Origin: Branchinecta lynchi
Lineage: Eukaryota > Arthropoda > Branchiopoda > Anostraca > Branchinectidae
DNA length: 64,000 nucleotides
Direction: 5' to 3'
Assembly: GCA_023053575.1 (NCBI GenBank)
Contig: JAKZAP010000008.1
Span: 5,970,715 to 6,034,714 of the forward strand
The position numbers and the translations under genes were made by a program. The notes under the pieces were generated by a model, which saw only the letters and a list, made by a program, of their open reading frames with translations, did not search any database and was not told the DNA's origin. Shown piece after piece: positions 9,795-21,269 of this stretch (position 1 is the stretch's first letter; every line of letters starts with the position of its first letter).

Positions 9795-12733
9795 TTATGG
9801 CACTTGAGCTTACTCAAGTGCCATATAGCGATTGTTATTTCTGTCCGTCAGTCGGTCTGTCGGTCTGTCGGTCCCGGTTTTGCTAGTTCGGGCACTTCCA
9901 GATAAGCTAGGACGATGAAACTTGGCAAGCATATCAGGAACTGGACCAGATTAAATTAGAAATTGTCGCTTCCTCGATCCGACCATCTGGAGGGGAGTGG
10001 AGGGAGGGGGAATCCGGAAAAAATAGGAAAAATTAGATATTTTTAGCTTACGAACGGGTGATCGGATCTTAATGAAACTTAATACATGGAAGGACTTCGT
10101 GTCTCAGACCCTCCATTTTAAATCCAGACCGGATCCGGTGACACTGGGGGGAGTTAGAGGGGGATACCGGAAATCTTGGAAAACACTTAGAGTGGAGGGA
10201 TCCGAATGAAACTTGGTGAAAAGTACAAGCAAAAGTCCTAGATACGTGACTGATATAACCGGAACGGATCCGCTCACTTTGGGGGAGTTGGGGGGGGAGA
10301 GAAGTCCGAATTTGTAGTGATCCCGCGAGTTCCGAGCTTCCTGATGTGCTGGGACGATGGAAATTGACAGGCATGTCTGGGACCCGACCAGCTTAAATAG
10401 GAAATCATCAATTCCCCGATTCGACCATCTGGGGGGGGGGGGAGTGGAGGGAGGGTGAACCCAAAATTTGAGGTATTTTTAGCTTGCGAACGGGTGATCG
10501 GATTTTGATGAAAATTGATATTTAGGATGACCTCGTGTCTCAGCCACCTCACTTTAAATCCGGGCCGGATCCGATGACACTGGGGGGAGTTGGAGGAGGG
10601 AACCGGAAATTTTGAGAAACACTTAAAGTGGAGGGATCGGGATGAAACTTGGTGGGAAAAACAAGCACAGGTCCTAGAAACGTCATTGACATAACCGGAC
10701 CGGATCAGGGCACTGTGGGGGAGTTGGGGTGGGGAACCGGAAATTGTGAGAAACGCTTAAAGTGGAGGGATCGGGATGAAACTTGGTGGGAAAAACAAGC
10801 ACAGGTCCTAGACACGTCATTGACATAACCGGACCGGATCAGGGCACTGTGGGGGAGTTGGGATGGGGGTCCGGATTTCTAGCGATCCCGCGAGTTCGGC
10901 ATACTTCCTGGTGTCCTAGGGCGATGAAACTTGGCAGGTATGTCAAGGATCCGAACAGATTGACTTGAGAACAGCCGTTTCCCCGACCCGACCATCGTGG
11001 GGGGAGTGGGTGGATGGGGAGTCCGGAATCTAGTGGCGTGCATAACTTTTGAACAGGTGATCGGATCTTGATGAAAATTGATATTTAGGATGACCTTGTG
11101 TCTCAGACACCTCACTTTAAATCCGGGCCGGATCCGATGACACTGGGGGGAGTTGGAGGAGGTAACCGGAAATTTTGAGAAATGCTTAAAGTGGAGGGAT
11201 CGGGATGAAACTTGGTGGGAAAAACAAGCACAGGTCCTAGACACGTCATTGACATAACCGGACCGGATCCGATGACACTGGGAGGAGTTGGAGGAGGGAA
11301 CCGGAAATTTTGAGAAACGCTTAAAGTGGAGGGATCGGGATGAAACTTGGTGGGAAAAACAAGCACAGGTCCTCGACACGTCATTGACATAACCGGACCG
11401 GATCAGGGCACTGTGGGGGAGTTGGGGTGGGGGTCTGGATTTCTAGCGATCCCGCGAGTTCGGCATACTTCCGGATGTCCTAGGGCGATGAAACTTGGCA
11501 GGTATGTCAGGGATCCGAACAGATTGACTTGAGAACAGCCGTTTCCCCGACCCGACCATCGTGGGGGGAGTGGGTGGATGGGGAGTCCGGAATCTAGTGG
11601 CGTGCATAACTTTTGAACGGGTGATCGGATTTGAATGAAACTTGTCTGGTGAGCTATCGCCTCAGACGTTCAGTGTCACGTCCGAGTCGGGTCCGATACC
11701 TGTGGGGATGGGGGGGGGGGGGGGTGGAAAACTCAAGAAACTCTAAAAGTAGAGGGATTGGGACGAAACTTAATGGATGGAACAAGCATTAGGCCTAGAT
11801 GAAATTGACGGAGCCAGATGGTTTCGGGGCTCTGTGGGGGGACATGGAGGGGGTTTCCTGGAATTCCGGTAGTCGTGAGTTAGAATAGTTCCAGATGTAA
11901 AACGACAACGAAGCTTTGCAGGCATATTAGCGACCCGAATTATCTTGACTTAAAAACCTGACACAACATACCCCCGGAAACTTCCGTTCCTAGATCCGAG
12001 CATTTTTGGTGGTCTGATTCGAGTGAAACTTCATGGGTGATACGAATCGATGGCCTCGACATGTAAAACATGCGTTCGAACCATATGCGACCACGATTAG
12101 GGGAATTGGGGGTGGGGGGACTTTTGACATGCACAAAAACCAAACGGATGGACCGAATGAGATGCAAATTCGACAGTGCCGAGTTTATGCGGCCTAGATT
12201 TGTTATTTGGCGTCTGGGCCGGATTTGGCCAAGGTAGGGGGGGGGGGGGGGTACTGGAAACTTGCAGATAGGCTATGCTCCAATTTCAGTCAAACTTGAT
12301 GAGGGAATTAAGAGATTGGTCCCGAACCGGCTCCGACAACGTTGGTGGGAAGGGGGGAGGGGTACCGGAACTTTCCAAAAATGCTCAGATTCGAGTGAAA
12401 CTTGGTAGATGGTATAAACGAAGATGCTTTAGGTGGTCGATTTTTTTTTATTCCGAACCAGATTCGGCCTCGTAGGTGGAAATAGAGTGAGTACCGGAAA
12501 TCGTGTAGCACGTCTAGGGATCAAACAAATGGATTTATTGGGATGAAAGTTTGAACAGTCATGTGCATTTGCAATCGAGACGATGCCGGAACTGCTCAGA
12601 AATGAGTGAAACTAAATATCCTATTTCTATTTCCGAACCGCCTTTTTGGATGGCGGGTGTATTTTGTGACGTTTTCATCTACTTTCTTGTACAGCCTACT
12701 CGTACAAGTGCCATATGAGCTCGTAGCTCTTGT
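9795..12733 (-). mobile_element. Family 1 (Helentron-like) element, copy 3
   Basis: About 2.9 kb, reverse orientation, both ends intact. The left end is the hairpin ATGGCACTTGAG / CTCAAGTGCCAT with loop CTTA; the right end is AAGTGCCATATGAGCTCGTA followed by GCTCTTGTT. The body is built from GATGAAACTTGG-containing units and G-rich runs. It contains a roughly 564-bp internal duplication (listed separately). The long open frames on the - strand here (for example 10879-11379) come from the repeats being multiples of three and show no protein family. Confidence 0.65.
10682..11640. repeat. Internal tandem duplication in family 1 copy 3
   Basis: The phrase CGTCATTGACATAACCGGAC occurs at about 10682, 10815, 11244 and 11379, so short steps of 133-135 bp alternate with a larger one. 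The block from about 10815 to 11060 is repeated almost exactly at about 11379 to 11625, an offset of 564 bp, including CGCGAGTTCGGCATACTTCC. The high identity marks a recent duplication in an otherwise old element. Confidence 0.7.
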
Positions 12734-12739
12734 TGAAAA

Positions 12740-14144
12740 TACCAATATTTTGCCTTTTCTTCAACTCTGTCGAGACTTCCCGGTCTCTGAAGCGGAAGGT
12801 GTACGCAAAATATTTGAAAGCTGTGTTCATCGTGGTTATTAAGCGGCGATAGCCAAGCGAAAGTAAAGGAGTCCGGAACACAAGCTAGGCCTGTTGGCCT
12901 ACTAAGTGTTGTAAAATGATAGAATTTTTTTTAAAGCTACTCGTGCCCTCATTTTTGAAAGAGTTGTAGTCGGAGCTACGCGCTTTTGGCGATGTTTCCG
13001 CTGCTTCAGTGGCAGACTCGGCTCGGCCGGCAAAGCGCTAAAAAGTCAAAAATAAACAATGGCAAAGGGGAGAGATGTCTTAAGCTTATAATCCCATAGA
13101 GTAGCTAAGGATTATAGGAAAGGCAGAATAAGTACGAGGGCTCCTGTAATTATTTTTCTTGGTTACCTTCTTTTCAAGTGACAAATCTGTAATGTGCTTC
13201 CTGGGCAATTAATGAGGAACTGGGGGCCGACCGCCTAGTGCCCATGATCAACCCTCTGTTTTAGACTGTTAGACTTTGCTAGATTGTTGTTGGAACCTGC
13301 GCTACTCAGCCTTCATTTGCTTGCTTGGTTCTTTTCTTCATCGAAATACATAAGAATCAGTTTACATCTCGTCAACCTTTCCTTTTAAAGGTTAGTCCAG
13401 GATTTATCAGCAGGAACTTGACTGCCTGACAAAAAAAAATTCAAACCGCGGAACAAAACAATAATCCTTTTTTTCGGTTTCTTTCGCAAATGTTCTGTTG
13501 ACTGTTTCTCGGCTGTTGTCTCTCTGTTGTTGCCGCACCTGGTTGCTAAGTTCCATAAACATTTCAGCACATTTAAAGTGCTATTATACGGGCACAATCG
13601 GGAAAGGAAGGTCGAAACTAGGTCAAGTTTATGTTTTTAATTGAAATTAAGGAACAAAAAACTTCCCGGCAGAGAAGACAAATTTGTAATCCACGGAGTG
13701 GAAAAACTTCTTTGAATAAAATCCCATAACATATAAATTAACTGTATAATACCGGAAAGAAAAGGGAAAAGAACAGAAAATGTTCCTGTCGGCACACCGG
13801 ATATCACCCGGTCACGCGTCTAGCCAAACCATCAATAAAACAATAGGTCCGAATAAATTCTTCCATCCTCCACTCTCCTCGTCAGCCCTTCAGACTCAGA
13901 GGAGTACTGTCAGTAAATTTTTTTAGCACACCTTTAGCCAGCTTATAAATTGTTCTGTACTGTCTTGGATCAGTTTTTAACTTTTTACGCATTAATGTCA
14001 ACCCTGAAAAGTTTAAGCTTTAAAACATTGTGCGTGCTTGTGTTAAATTGTATTATGTATAATAATTTTAAGTGCTTGAGGCTCAGTTCAGTTTTAATAT
14101 GTTTCTGTACGTTCAGTTCTGTTTTAGTATGTTTACGTTTTCAG
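12740..14144. other. CLCA intron sequence without recognised feature
   Basis: No exon or known repeat seen. It includes an A/T-rich stretch before the exon at 14145. The short open frames show no family motif. Confidence 0.4.
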
Positions 14145-14366
14145 ATCGGACAAGAGTCGTTCGAACTCCAGCCTGGCGCCAGCCGCAACTCTGTATTCCA
14201 GACTCATGTTGCAGTGTCTACCGAAGTTGGGTTTGACTTTTATACAACTGTGGGCGGTACAATCGCAGCAACGGTTACACCAAACACCTCACCAATCACT
14301 GTTCCAAAAATAACCGGCACGTCGTGGAACTTGAATCAGTGGGATTTGTACTCGTACGTCACCCAG
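14145..14366 (+). CDS. CLCA: CLCA exon: first beta domain after VWA
   Basis: 74 codons, phase 0/0, acceptor TTTTCAG and donor GTAAGT. Reads IGQESFELQPGASRNSVFQT, then FYTTVGGTIAATVTP and ends LYSYVTQ. It corresponds to the CLCA segment that normally has a 'VDxTVGxDTxFxVTW' strand pattern, although the wording is well diverged. Confidence 0.7.
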
Positions 14367-14865
14367 GTAAGTGCTTTGAATCCAAATGGAATTGCATGGA
14401 AACCCACATATTTCGTATGTCTGTATCTTTCTGAGCATTAAAAGCTAGAAGTTAAATTTTGTTTGTTTTAACGTAATTGAATTACTGTAGTATCGTCTGT
14501 AAATTTGAATTAGTTTTAAATTTGAATCAGTTTTAAATTTGAATTAATTTATTTTTTTCAGTAAATTTCTTACTGATACCTCCCTGCGCTTTGGTGGTCT
14601 TTGCCGAGAAATCTTTAAAAGTAAGATGAGACTCCATCTTACCCGTGGGGTGAAGAGATGGTCGTGATGGGTGAATTTACTTACAAGTGTATGATAGGTT
14701 TGGATTTGGAAGCAAATTCCGATCAAAATTTGTGAGTATCGCCCCTGTTAGCAGACCATCGAGACGGGTCTATATTCGTCAGTGCTTTAGGCCTTAACGT
14801 CCAGCAAGAGTATAGCCACTGGGAGGTGGCGGAAAACGTGTCCACCTTATAACCTTTTTTTTTAG

Positions 14866-15040
14866 GACACTGCTACACTGACGAAGAGGTCTGCCTGGTG
14901 CTATCGTGTGACGAATCAAGGATCGTCACCTGTGACAGTAGTTGCGATGGCCTACCATAATCGCACGAAGATCCCCCCTGGACTGGGAGACCCGACAGAC
15001 TCCAAAGGCGATATCCACGAACTCGAACTCTGGACATCAG
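14866..15040 (+). CDS. CLCA: CLCA exon: beta domain, continued
   Basis: Acceptor TTTTTTTAG. The frame is DTATLTKRSAWCYRVTNQGS, then VVAMAYHNRTKIPP. This matches the CLCA stretch usually written GTWxYSLxNT...VTSRASxxxxPP. The frame stays open to 15177, but I end the exon at 15040 on the donor G|GTCTCA. That choice leaves phase 1, which the next exon (18506) needs, and gives a junction ELELWTS-D-VGGEM. The donor is weaker than the others, so this boundary is the least certain of the gene. Confidence 0.65.
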
Positions 15041-15376
15041 GTCTCATAGCATTCTCTTTTGATTCGTCTGCGCTCATTAGCGTCAAAATTGTGACGTTAA
15101 TGGAAAACGAAAATAGCGACTGCAAGACAGTGACGGTTAAAGCAACGCTCTTCCTAGAAATAGCTTTTCCACGATAATCGTCTGGAAATAGTGTTTTTCA
15201 AAAATACTCATACTTGTCTTGTCAAAATAGGTTTCTCTTGTTAGGGCTTGTCGAATCTGGCCGGAAAATACTTGTTTTTTCCTCGAAACACTGAAGCAGG
15301 TGCGGGCGTGATTAAGGCTGAGAAATTTTATTATACCGTGCCCAAGAAGCATGATGAGAAACGTGCCTCAAGACGA

Positions 15377-15703
15377 AGTTGCGTTTTTGCAGATACGGTA
15401 TCTGATACCACGGCCTAAGTCGTTTTCGCAGTTACCGCGGTATCTGATACCACGTTTAAAAGGCGTTTGTATAGTTACCGTGGTATCTGGCAAGGAACTG
15501 TGGTATCTGAACAGTTCATCTCACTTTCTTGTCAAATTGATGGGAAGGAAATCATGTCACTCTAGACGACAGTGGATATCAGTATTTCTTTTGGGATAAT
15601 TTCTGAAAGCGCAAATCCGGCAATTGTCGTTTTTGCAGAGCAACCGTATCATGTACCACGGTATCTGCAAAAACGATACCATGGTATCTGCAAAAACGCA
15701 ACT
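15377..15703. mobile_element. MITE-like element type A, copy 1
   Basis: Terminal inverted repeats AGTTGCGTTTTTGCAGATAC / GTATCTGCAAAAACGCAACT enclose 327 bp. The inside repeats the palindrome-like word GGTATCTGATACCACGG several times. A second copy with the same ends is at 29694-30100. No coding capacity. No convincing target-site duplication at this copy. Confidence 0.7.
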
Positions 15704-16280
15704 ACTATCTGACAATCCATGAAAATCTTGGCTAGAGATGAGCAGCGAAAAACTCGAATAAACTGATTCACAAAGATATTGTTAAGAGCGAGATTTCAGG
15801 GATCAGCAGCCCACTTGAGTCACCACTGAGGATGTGAAAACAGTAAAAAGCAAGAGGGGTTCTTTAAGGCCGTCAAAGCAAAAACGCGCCATGCAAATAA
15901 GGATGGTCAAAACCTGGTCGTTCCCGGGACTGGCTAACGGCAACGAATGAATTAATCATCCTATGGAATTGTCATGAGAATGTATACAGTGTATATGAGA
16001 ATGTTTGGGAAATTCGTCCCGATAGGTCTGCGCCGCCGCGGACTGATGACTCATTAGAGTTATTCTTATTTTGTTTTTGTTTTTTTCTTGAATGTTGTTA
16101 TTATTTGTATCCATATAACATTAACATTTTTTTTTTGCCATGGCCTTTGGGCTTTTGTGTAAATAGATTATATTCTGCTCTAGACAGATCAGTCCGAATT
16201 CAAGTTCCCTCCGGAGATTGCCCGGTCTCATCTTTTCCTTCCTGTATAGGTAGTCATTCACTCCGGAAAGCCGTTCGTTT

Positions 16281-18108
16281 TTATGGCGATATATACATAC
16301 ATATAGCGATCGCAATTTCTGTCCGTCCGTCGGTCTGTCGGTCTGTCCAGGTTTTGCTAGTTCGGGCACTTCCACATAAGCTAGGACGATAAAACTTGGC
16401 AGGCATATCAGGGACCCCGAATGATTAAGTTGGAAATAGTCACTTCCCCGATCCGAGCACCGTGGGGGGAGTGGAGGGAGAGGGAATCCGGAATCTTGAG
16501 GTATTTTTAACTTTCGAACGGGTGATCGGATCTCGATGAAACTTGATATTTGGAACGACCTCATGCCTCAGACGACCCACTTAAAATACGGACCGGATCC
16601 GGTGACTTTTGGGGGGAGCTGGAGGGGGCAACCGGAAATCTTGGGAAACACTATGAGTGGAGGGATCGAGATGAAACTTGGTGGGAAGACACCTAGCAAA
16701 CACTAGATACATCATTGACATAACCGAGCCGATTTGGTAACTGTGGGGGGAGTGGAGTGAGGGGGAATCCTCATGCCTCAGACGACCCACTTAAAATACG
16801 GACCGGATCCGGTGACTTTTGGGGGGAGCTGCAGGGGGCAACCGGAAATCTTGGGAAACGCTATGAGTGGAGGGATCGAGATGAAACTTGGTGGGAAGAC
16901 ACCTAGCAAACACTAGATACATCATTGACATAACCGAGCCGATTCGGGCACTGTGGGGGGAGTGGAAGGAGGGGGAATCCGGAATCTTAAGGTATTTATA
17001 ACTTTTGAACGGGTGATCGGATCTCGATGGAACTTGATATTTGGGAAGACCTCATGCCTCAGACGACCCACTTAAAATCCGGACCGGATCTGGTGACTTT
17101 TGGGGGGAGCTGGAGGAGGCAACCGGAAATCTTGGGAAACGCTATGAGTGGAGGGGTCGAGATGAAACTTGGTGGCAAGACACCTAGCAAACACTAGATA
17201 CATCATTGACATGACCGAGCCGATTCGGGCACTGTCGGGGGAGTGGAGGGAGGGGGAATCCGGAATATTGAGGTATTTATAACTTTTGAACGGGTGACCG
17301 GATCTCGATGAAACTTGATATTTGGAACGGCCTCATGCCTCAGACGACCCACTTAAAATACGGACCGGTTCCGGTGACTTTTGGGGGGAGCTGGAGGGGG
17401 CAACTGGAAATCTTGGGAAACGCTATGAGCGGAGGGATCGAGATGAAACTTGGTGTGATGACACCTAGCAAACACTAGATACATCATTGACATAACCGAG
17501 CCAATTCGGGCACTGTGGGGGGAGTGGAGGGAGGGGGGAATCCGGAATCTTGAGGTATTTATAACTTTTGAACGGGTGATCGGATCTCGATGGAACTTGA
17601 TATTTGGAAAGGCCTCATGCCTCAGACGACCCACTTAAAATCCGGACCGGATCCGGTGACTTTTGGGGGAGCTGGATGGGGCAACTGGAAATCTTGGGAA
17701 ACGCTATGAGTGGAGGGATCGAGATGAAACTTGGTGGGAAGACACCTAGCAAACACTAGATACATCATTGACATGACCGAGCCGATTCGGGCACTGTCGG
17801 GGGAGTGGAGGGAGGGGGAATCCGGAATCTTGAGGTATTTATAACTTTTGAACGGGTGATCGGATCTCGATGAAACTTGATATTTGGAACGACCTCATGC
17901 CTCAGACGACCCACTTAAAATCCGGACCGGATCCGGTGACTTTTGGGGGGAGCTGGAGGGGAGAACCGGAAATATTGGAAAACGCTATGAGTGGAGGGAT
18001 CGAGATGAAACTTGGTGGGAAGACACCTAGCAAACACTAGATATATCATTGACATAACCGAGCCGTGCCTACTCGTAACAAGTGCCATATGAGCTCGTAG
18101 CTCTTGTT
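16281..18108 (-). mobile_element. Family 1 (Helentron-like) element, copy 4, with 281-bp array
   Basis: Reverse orientation. The left end has lost one hairpin arm (TTTATGGCGATATATACATA) but keeps ATATAGCGATCGCAATTTC and the GTCCGTCCGTCGGTCTGTCG tract. The right end is AAGTGCCATATGAGCTCGTA then GCTCTTGTT. Most of the element is a tandem array with a 281-bp period (next entry). Confidence 0.65.
16571..18060. repeat. 281-bp tandem repeat array
   Basis: GACGACCCACTTAAAAT begins at about 16571, 16781, 17062, 17343, 17624 and 17905. The last four intervals are exactly 281 bp; the first is 210 bp because about 71 bp are missing. Each unit contains TTTTGGGGGGAGCTGGA, GATGAAACTTGGTGGGAAGA and GAACGGGTGATCGGATCTCG. 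Units differ by only a few bases. The constant length argues for recent amplification. Confidence 0.85.
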
Positions 18109-18505
18109 CTGACTTGCGTCGCATTTGTATTGAACCATATTTACCATATTATAACTTTGTCCGAAAAAATGTTTTAACTGAAAGCATTAAGCAAGTTTAT
18201 TAATACTAATGTCTATGTAAGCCTTTAAAACCTAATCTCGTGGAGGCCCATTAGAATCCGTTGGATCTTATAATCTCTGTATTAAGGAAATATTCCGGGA
18301 AAAGTCTTACAACATTATTGGTAGCTCTTCCAGATGGTAACGTGGTTGCTTGGAATGAGATTTTTCGTGTGGAATTAACGCTTTCGAATTAAGCCAACAA
18401 AATAAGGCCTGTTTATATCTCATATGCTCCGGTTGCAGAGAGCAAATGATGCAGAGAAGGAATATATTCCGTAGAAAATCGCTAAAATTACATATTTTTC
18501 TTTAG

Positions 18506-18691
18506 ATGTTGGCGGTGAGATGACCCTTGGCTATTCTCCTTACCGACCGTTTGGAATATATGCCTATTTCTTCAATGGTCTTCGCGCCATTAGGGGTCTT
18601 AATGTCTATGCGATTGTCAGAGACCCTACTGGAATGGACACTCGCATAAAACTGTACGATAGTAAGCCAAGCAATGGGGCCGATAGCTATG
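18506..18691 (+). CDS. CLCA: CLCA exon: second beta domain
   Basis: Acceptor TTCTTTAG, donor G|GTAAGC, entered with two bases completing the Asp codon and left with one base over. Reads VGGEMTLGYSPYRPFGIYAY then LNVYAIVRDPTGMDTRIKLY and DSKPSNGADSYG. The last part matches the CLCA 'VxDPDG...LELLDDGxGAD' pattern. Confidence 0.8.
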
Positions 18692-18734
18692 GTAAGCTTT
18701 TCGTTGTTATTTCCGTAAAATTTTCTTGTGTCAG

Positions 18735-20290
18735 AAGAGCCTAGACCATCGAACAGGTAATCAGATCTGAATGATATCTGATAATTTGAAAGAGTGAGCT
18801 CATGTACCCGATGTCCCAGTTCACGTACCGACGGGAACCGACTACTGTGGGGGGTATCGTAAATATCGAAAAATGGACGGATTGCGATGAAACTTGGCGA
18901 TAAGAACAAGCACAGACCCTGCATACATCAATTACAGAACCGGATCAGATCCGGGTACTGTGGAGTTGGAGGGTGGGTCACGGAATACCGACTATCACGA
19001 GCTAAGGTACTTCCAGCTGTGCTAGGGTGATGGTTGACCGACCTACCAGGTTGGCTTGCAAATACCCACTTCCCTGATCCAGCCATCCTGGGGGGAGTGG
19101 AGGGAAGGGAAATCCGGAATGTTTTATCATGCATAACTTATGAACTGGATCCGAAGTGAAACCTGCAGGTAACTGACAGGAGCACATGTTTCTGATGTTC
19201 CGCTTCAAGTCCGGACTGCATCCGAAAACTGTGGGGGGAGTTGGGGGGGGGGGGCACTAGAAGTCTTAATATCTAAACAGAATTTGGTAGAAGAAGATGC
19301 ATATGCTCTAGATACATAATATACAGAACCAGACTAGATCCGGGCCCTGTCGGGCGAGTTGGAGGGGGAGGGGAGATACCGCAAATCTCGTGACATGCAT
19401 AACTCTATACCGAGTGATCTTATTAAGACGGAATAAGCGCGGAAAGCGCTTAAAATACAAATCATGTCAGCCCAAGCTGACTGTGAATCAAAATTGAAGC
19501 TTAAAATACTTTTGATCAAACGAAACATTCGCATGATTCCCAAGGACGCATGATCGTTTGTGCCTCAAGGTTTTGCTTACAAATGAATACCTTGTTGTCC
19601 GTCTTAACCGGAAAGCAAAGTACTTTTTGAGAAATCGATACATTTTCAGAATCTCCCAGGACCCATGATCATTTAGAAAAAAACGTGAGTGAAAATTTTT
19701 GTGTTGACCAAAGACGTATTTTCACTATCCCCAGGAGCCCGTGATCATTTGTGCCTCTTGGTTTCGCTTGAAAATGATGTCCTAGTCCCATTACAGTGCC
19801 CATCATAACCACAAAGTGGGAAACATTACTTTTGACCAGAATAGATATTTTCACGATTCCCCATGGGCTCATTTGATCTCTCCAAGAGATCATTTGTGCC
19901 TCAAGTGCTTACAACTGAACTCCTACTTCCCTTAAAGTGAAACCTCAAAGGGTTTCAGCCAAAAGACACTTTTTCATTATCCCCAAGGGCCCGTTACCAG
20001 TTATACCACTATACCACTTGTGCCTCACGGGTTTTGTTTACAGATTGGTTATAAGCTCTCTTAAAGTACGCATCGTAAGCACGAAGTTAAAAAAAATACT
20101 TTTGACCAAACGATACATGTCCACGATCTTCAAAGGCCTGTGATAATCTGTGCCTAAAGGGTTTTGAAGATTCTGATCGCACGTGTTCAATGCGCTTGTT
20201 GTTCTAATTAATTGCATAAACTCACGAATTGACAAATTCTCACTGTCATACTCTAACCTTGCAAGTGCCATATGTGCTTCTAGCTCTTGT
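18735..20290 (-). mobile_element. Family 1 element, copy 5 (5'-truncated relative to its hairpin end)
   Basis: Begins abruptly inside the family (ACCATCGAACAGGTAATCAG), only 44 bp after the CLCA exon, and ends with the normal terminus GCAAGTGCCATATGTGCTTC. The distal half carries several copies of a roughly 85-110-bp unit with GATCATTTGTGCCTC, also found near 48550-48900. The hairpin end is missing. Confidence 0.55.
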
Positions 20291-20686
20291 TTTACCTCTT
20301 GTGGACAGTCGGTCGAACCTGAGTGACAGTCTTATAAGTAATACTATATAGTATAGTATATAAGTAAGACCCATTTGTTCTCTGGACTGTTGGAATCCAA
20401 CCCCTCTTTGATGTCTTTCTTGTTATAGTCTATATTCCAAAGATGTAGACAGAGTCCTGTCTTGTTAGTATGCCTGAAACGAAGGCGAACGAGATCTTCA
20501 AAGCCGTGAATGCCGTGTTGAAAATGCCTCAGTTTCTTTCATACGTAGAGAGTGTGGAAAGACATTTTACCCTAGTGAAACCATATGACCGAAAAATATG
20601 ACCTCGTAGTTGCTCCTTTGGTATAAGAAAAGGATCACAATAAAGATGCTTCATATGGAAACAGGCTGAGGTACATGTATTTTCAG

Positions 20687-20890
20687 ATATCGATGTTGAG
20701 GATAACGACGGAGTGTACTCAAGTATATTTAACCCTACAACTCCTGGTTACCACCATATTACCATAGAGGCCTCGTCGCCTAGAGCCCCGATCTGTTCTA
20801 TCCCTACCATTGTGCGGTCCGACCAATCAAGGACAACTGACTTGGAGGGCTTTGAAAGTCAACTAGAACGAGTACTTCTCCCTGACCAAA
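20687..20890 (+). CDS. CLCA: CLCA exon: DNDGVYSS motif
   Basis: Acceptor TTTTCAG, donor A|GTGAGT. Reads DIDVEDNDGVYSSIFNPTTP then HHITIEASSPRAP and ends VLLPDQ. DNDGVYSS is the closest thing in the gene to a diagnostic CLCA signature (family: NDGVYSRYF). The next exon supplies two bases to make Asn. Confidence 0.85.
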
Positions 20891-21269
20891 GTGAGTACGA
20901 CCAAAACTGAAGCGTTTTCTAATTCGGGGTGAGGGGACATTTTTATTCCTAAAGAAAGTTTCGTGTTTTTCTCGCTCGAGTGCTCTTCCGTAAGCGGTAT
21001 AGAGATATAGTCGTGCGAAAGTATTATTTTTTTTAGCGAATTTTAGTAGAAATTTGGTTGGGTCGCAACCCTGATCGGGTCAAGCTTTGTCCGAACACAG
21101 AGCAGTTAATGAACAGAAAAGGGATGCATTCACATTGTAAACTGAATGGTATACTGCAAAACTTTCGTCGTCAGGGAGGTCCGTCGGGAAGGACCTTCTG
21201 TGCACGAGGAATTTCTGACTTTACACCAACCTTTTGTGAGACACTGCCTCTTCTTCATCTCCCCCGATC

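Noticed and set aside
10879..11379. 166-codon open frame on the - strand
   Set aside because: Arises from tandem units of family 1 with lengths that keep the frame; peptide is repetitive Ser/Pro-rich without a known domain.
16571..18060. CRISPR-like regular repeats
   Set aside because: Units are 281 bp without unique spacers, and the genome is eukaryotic; this is a tandem array in a transposable element.
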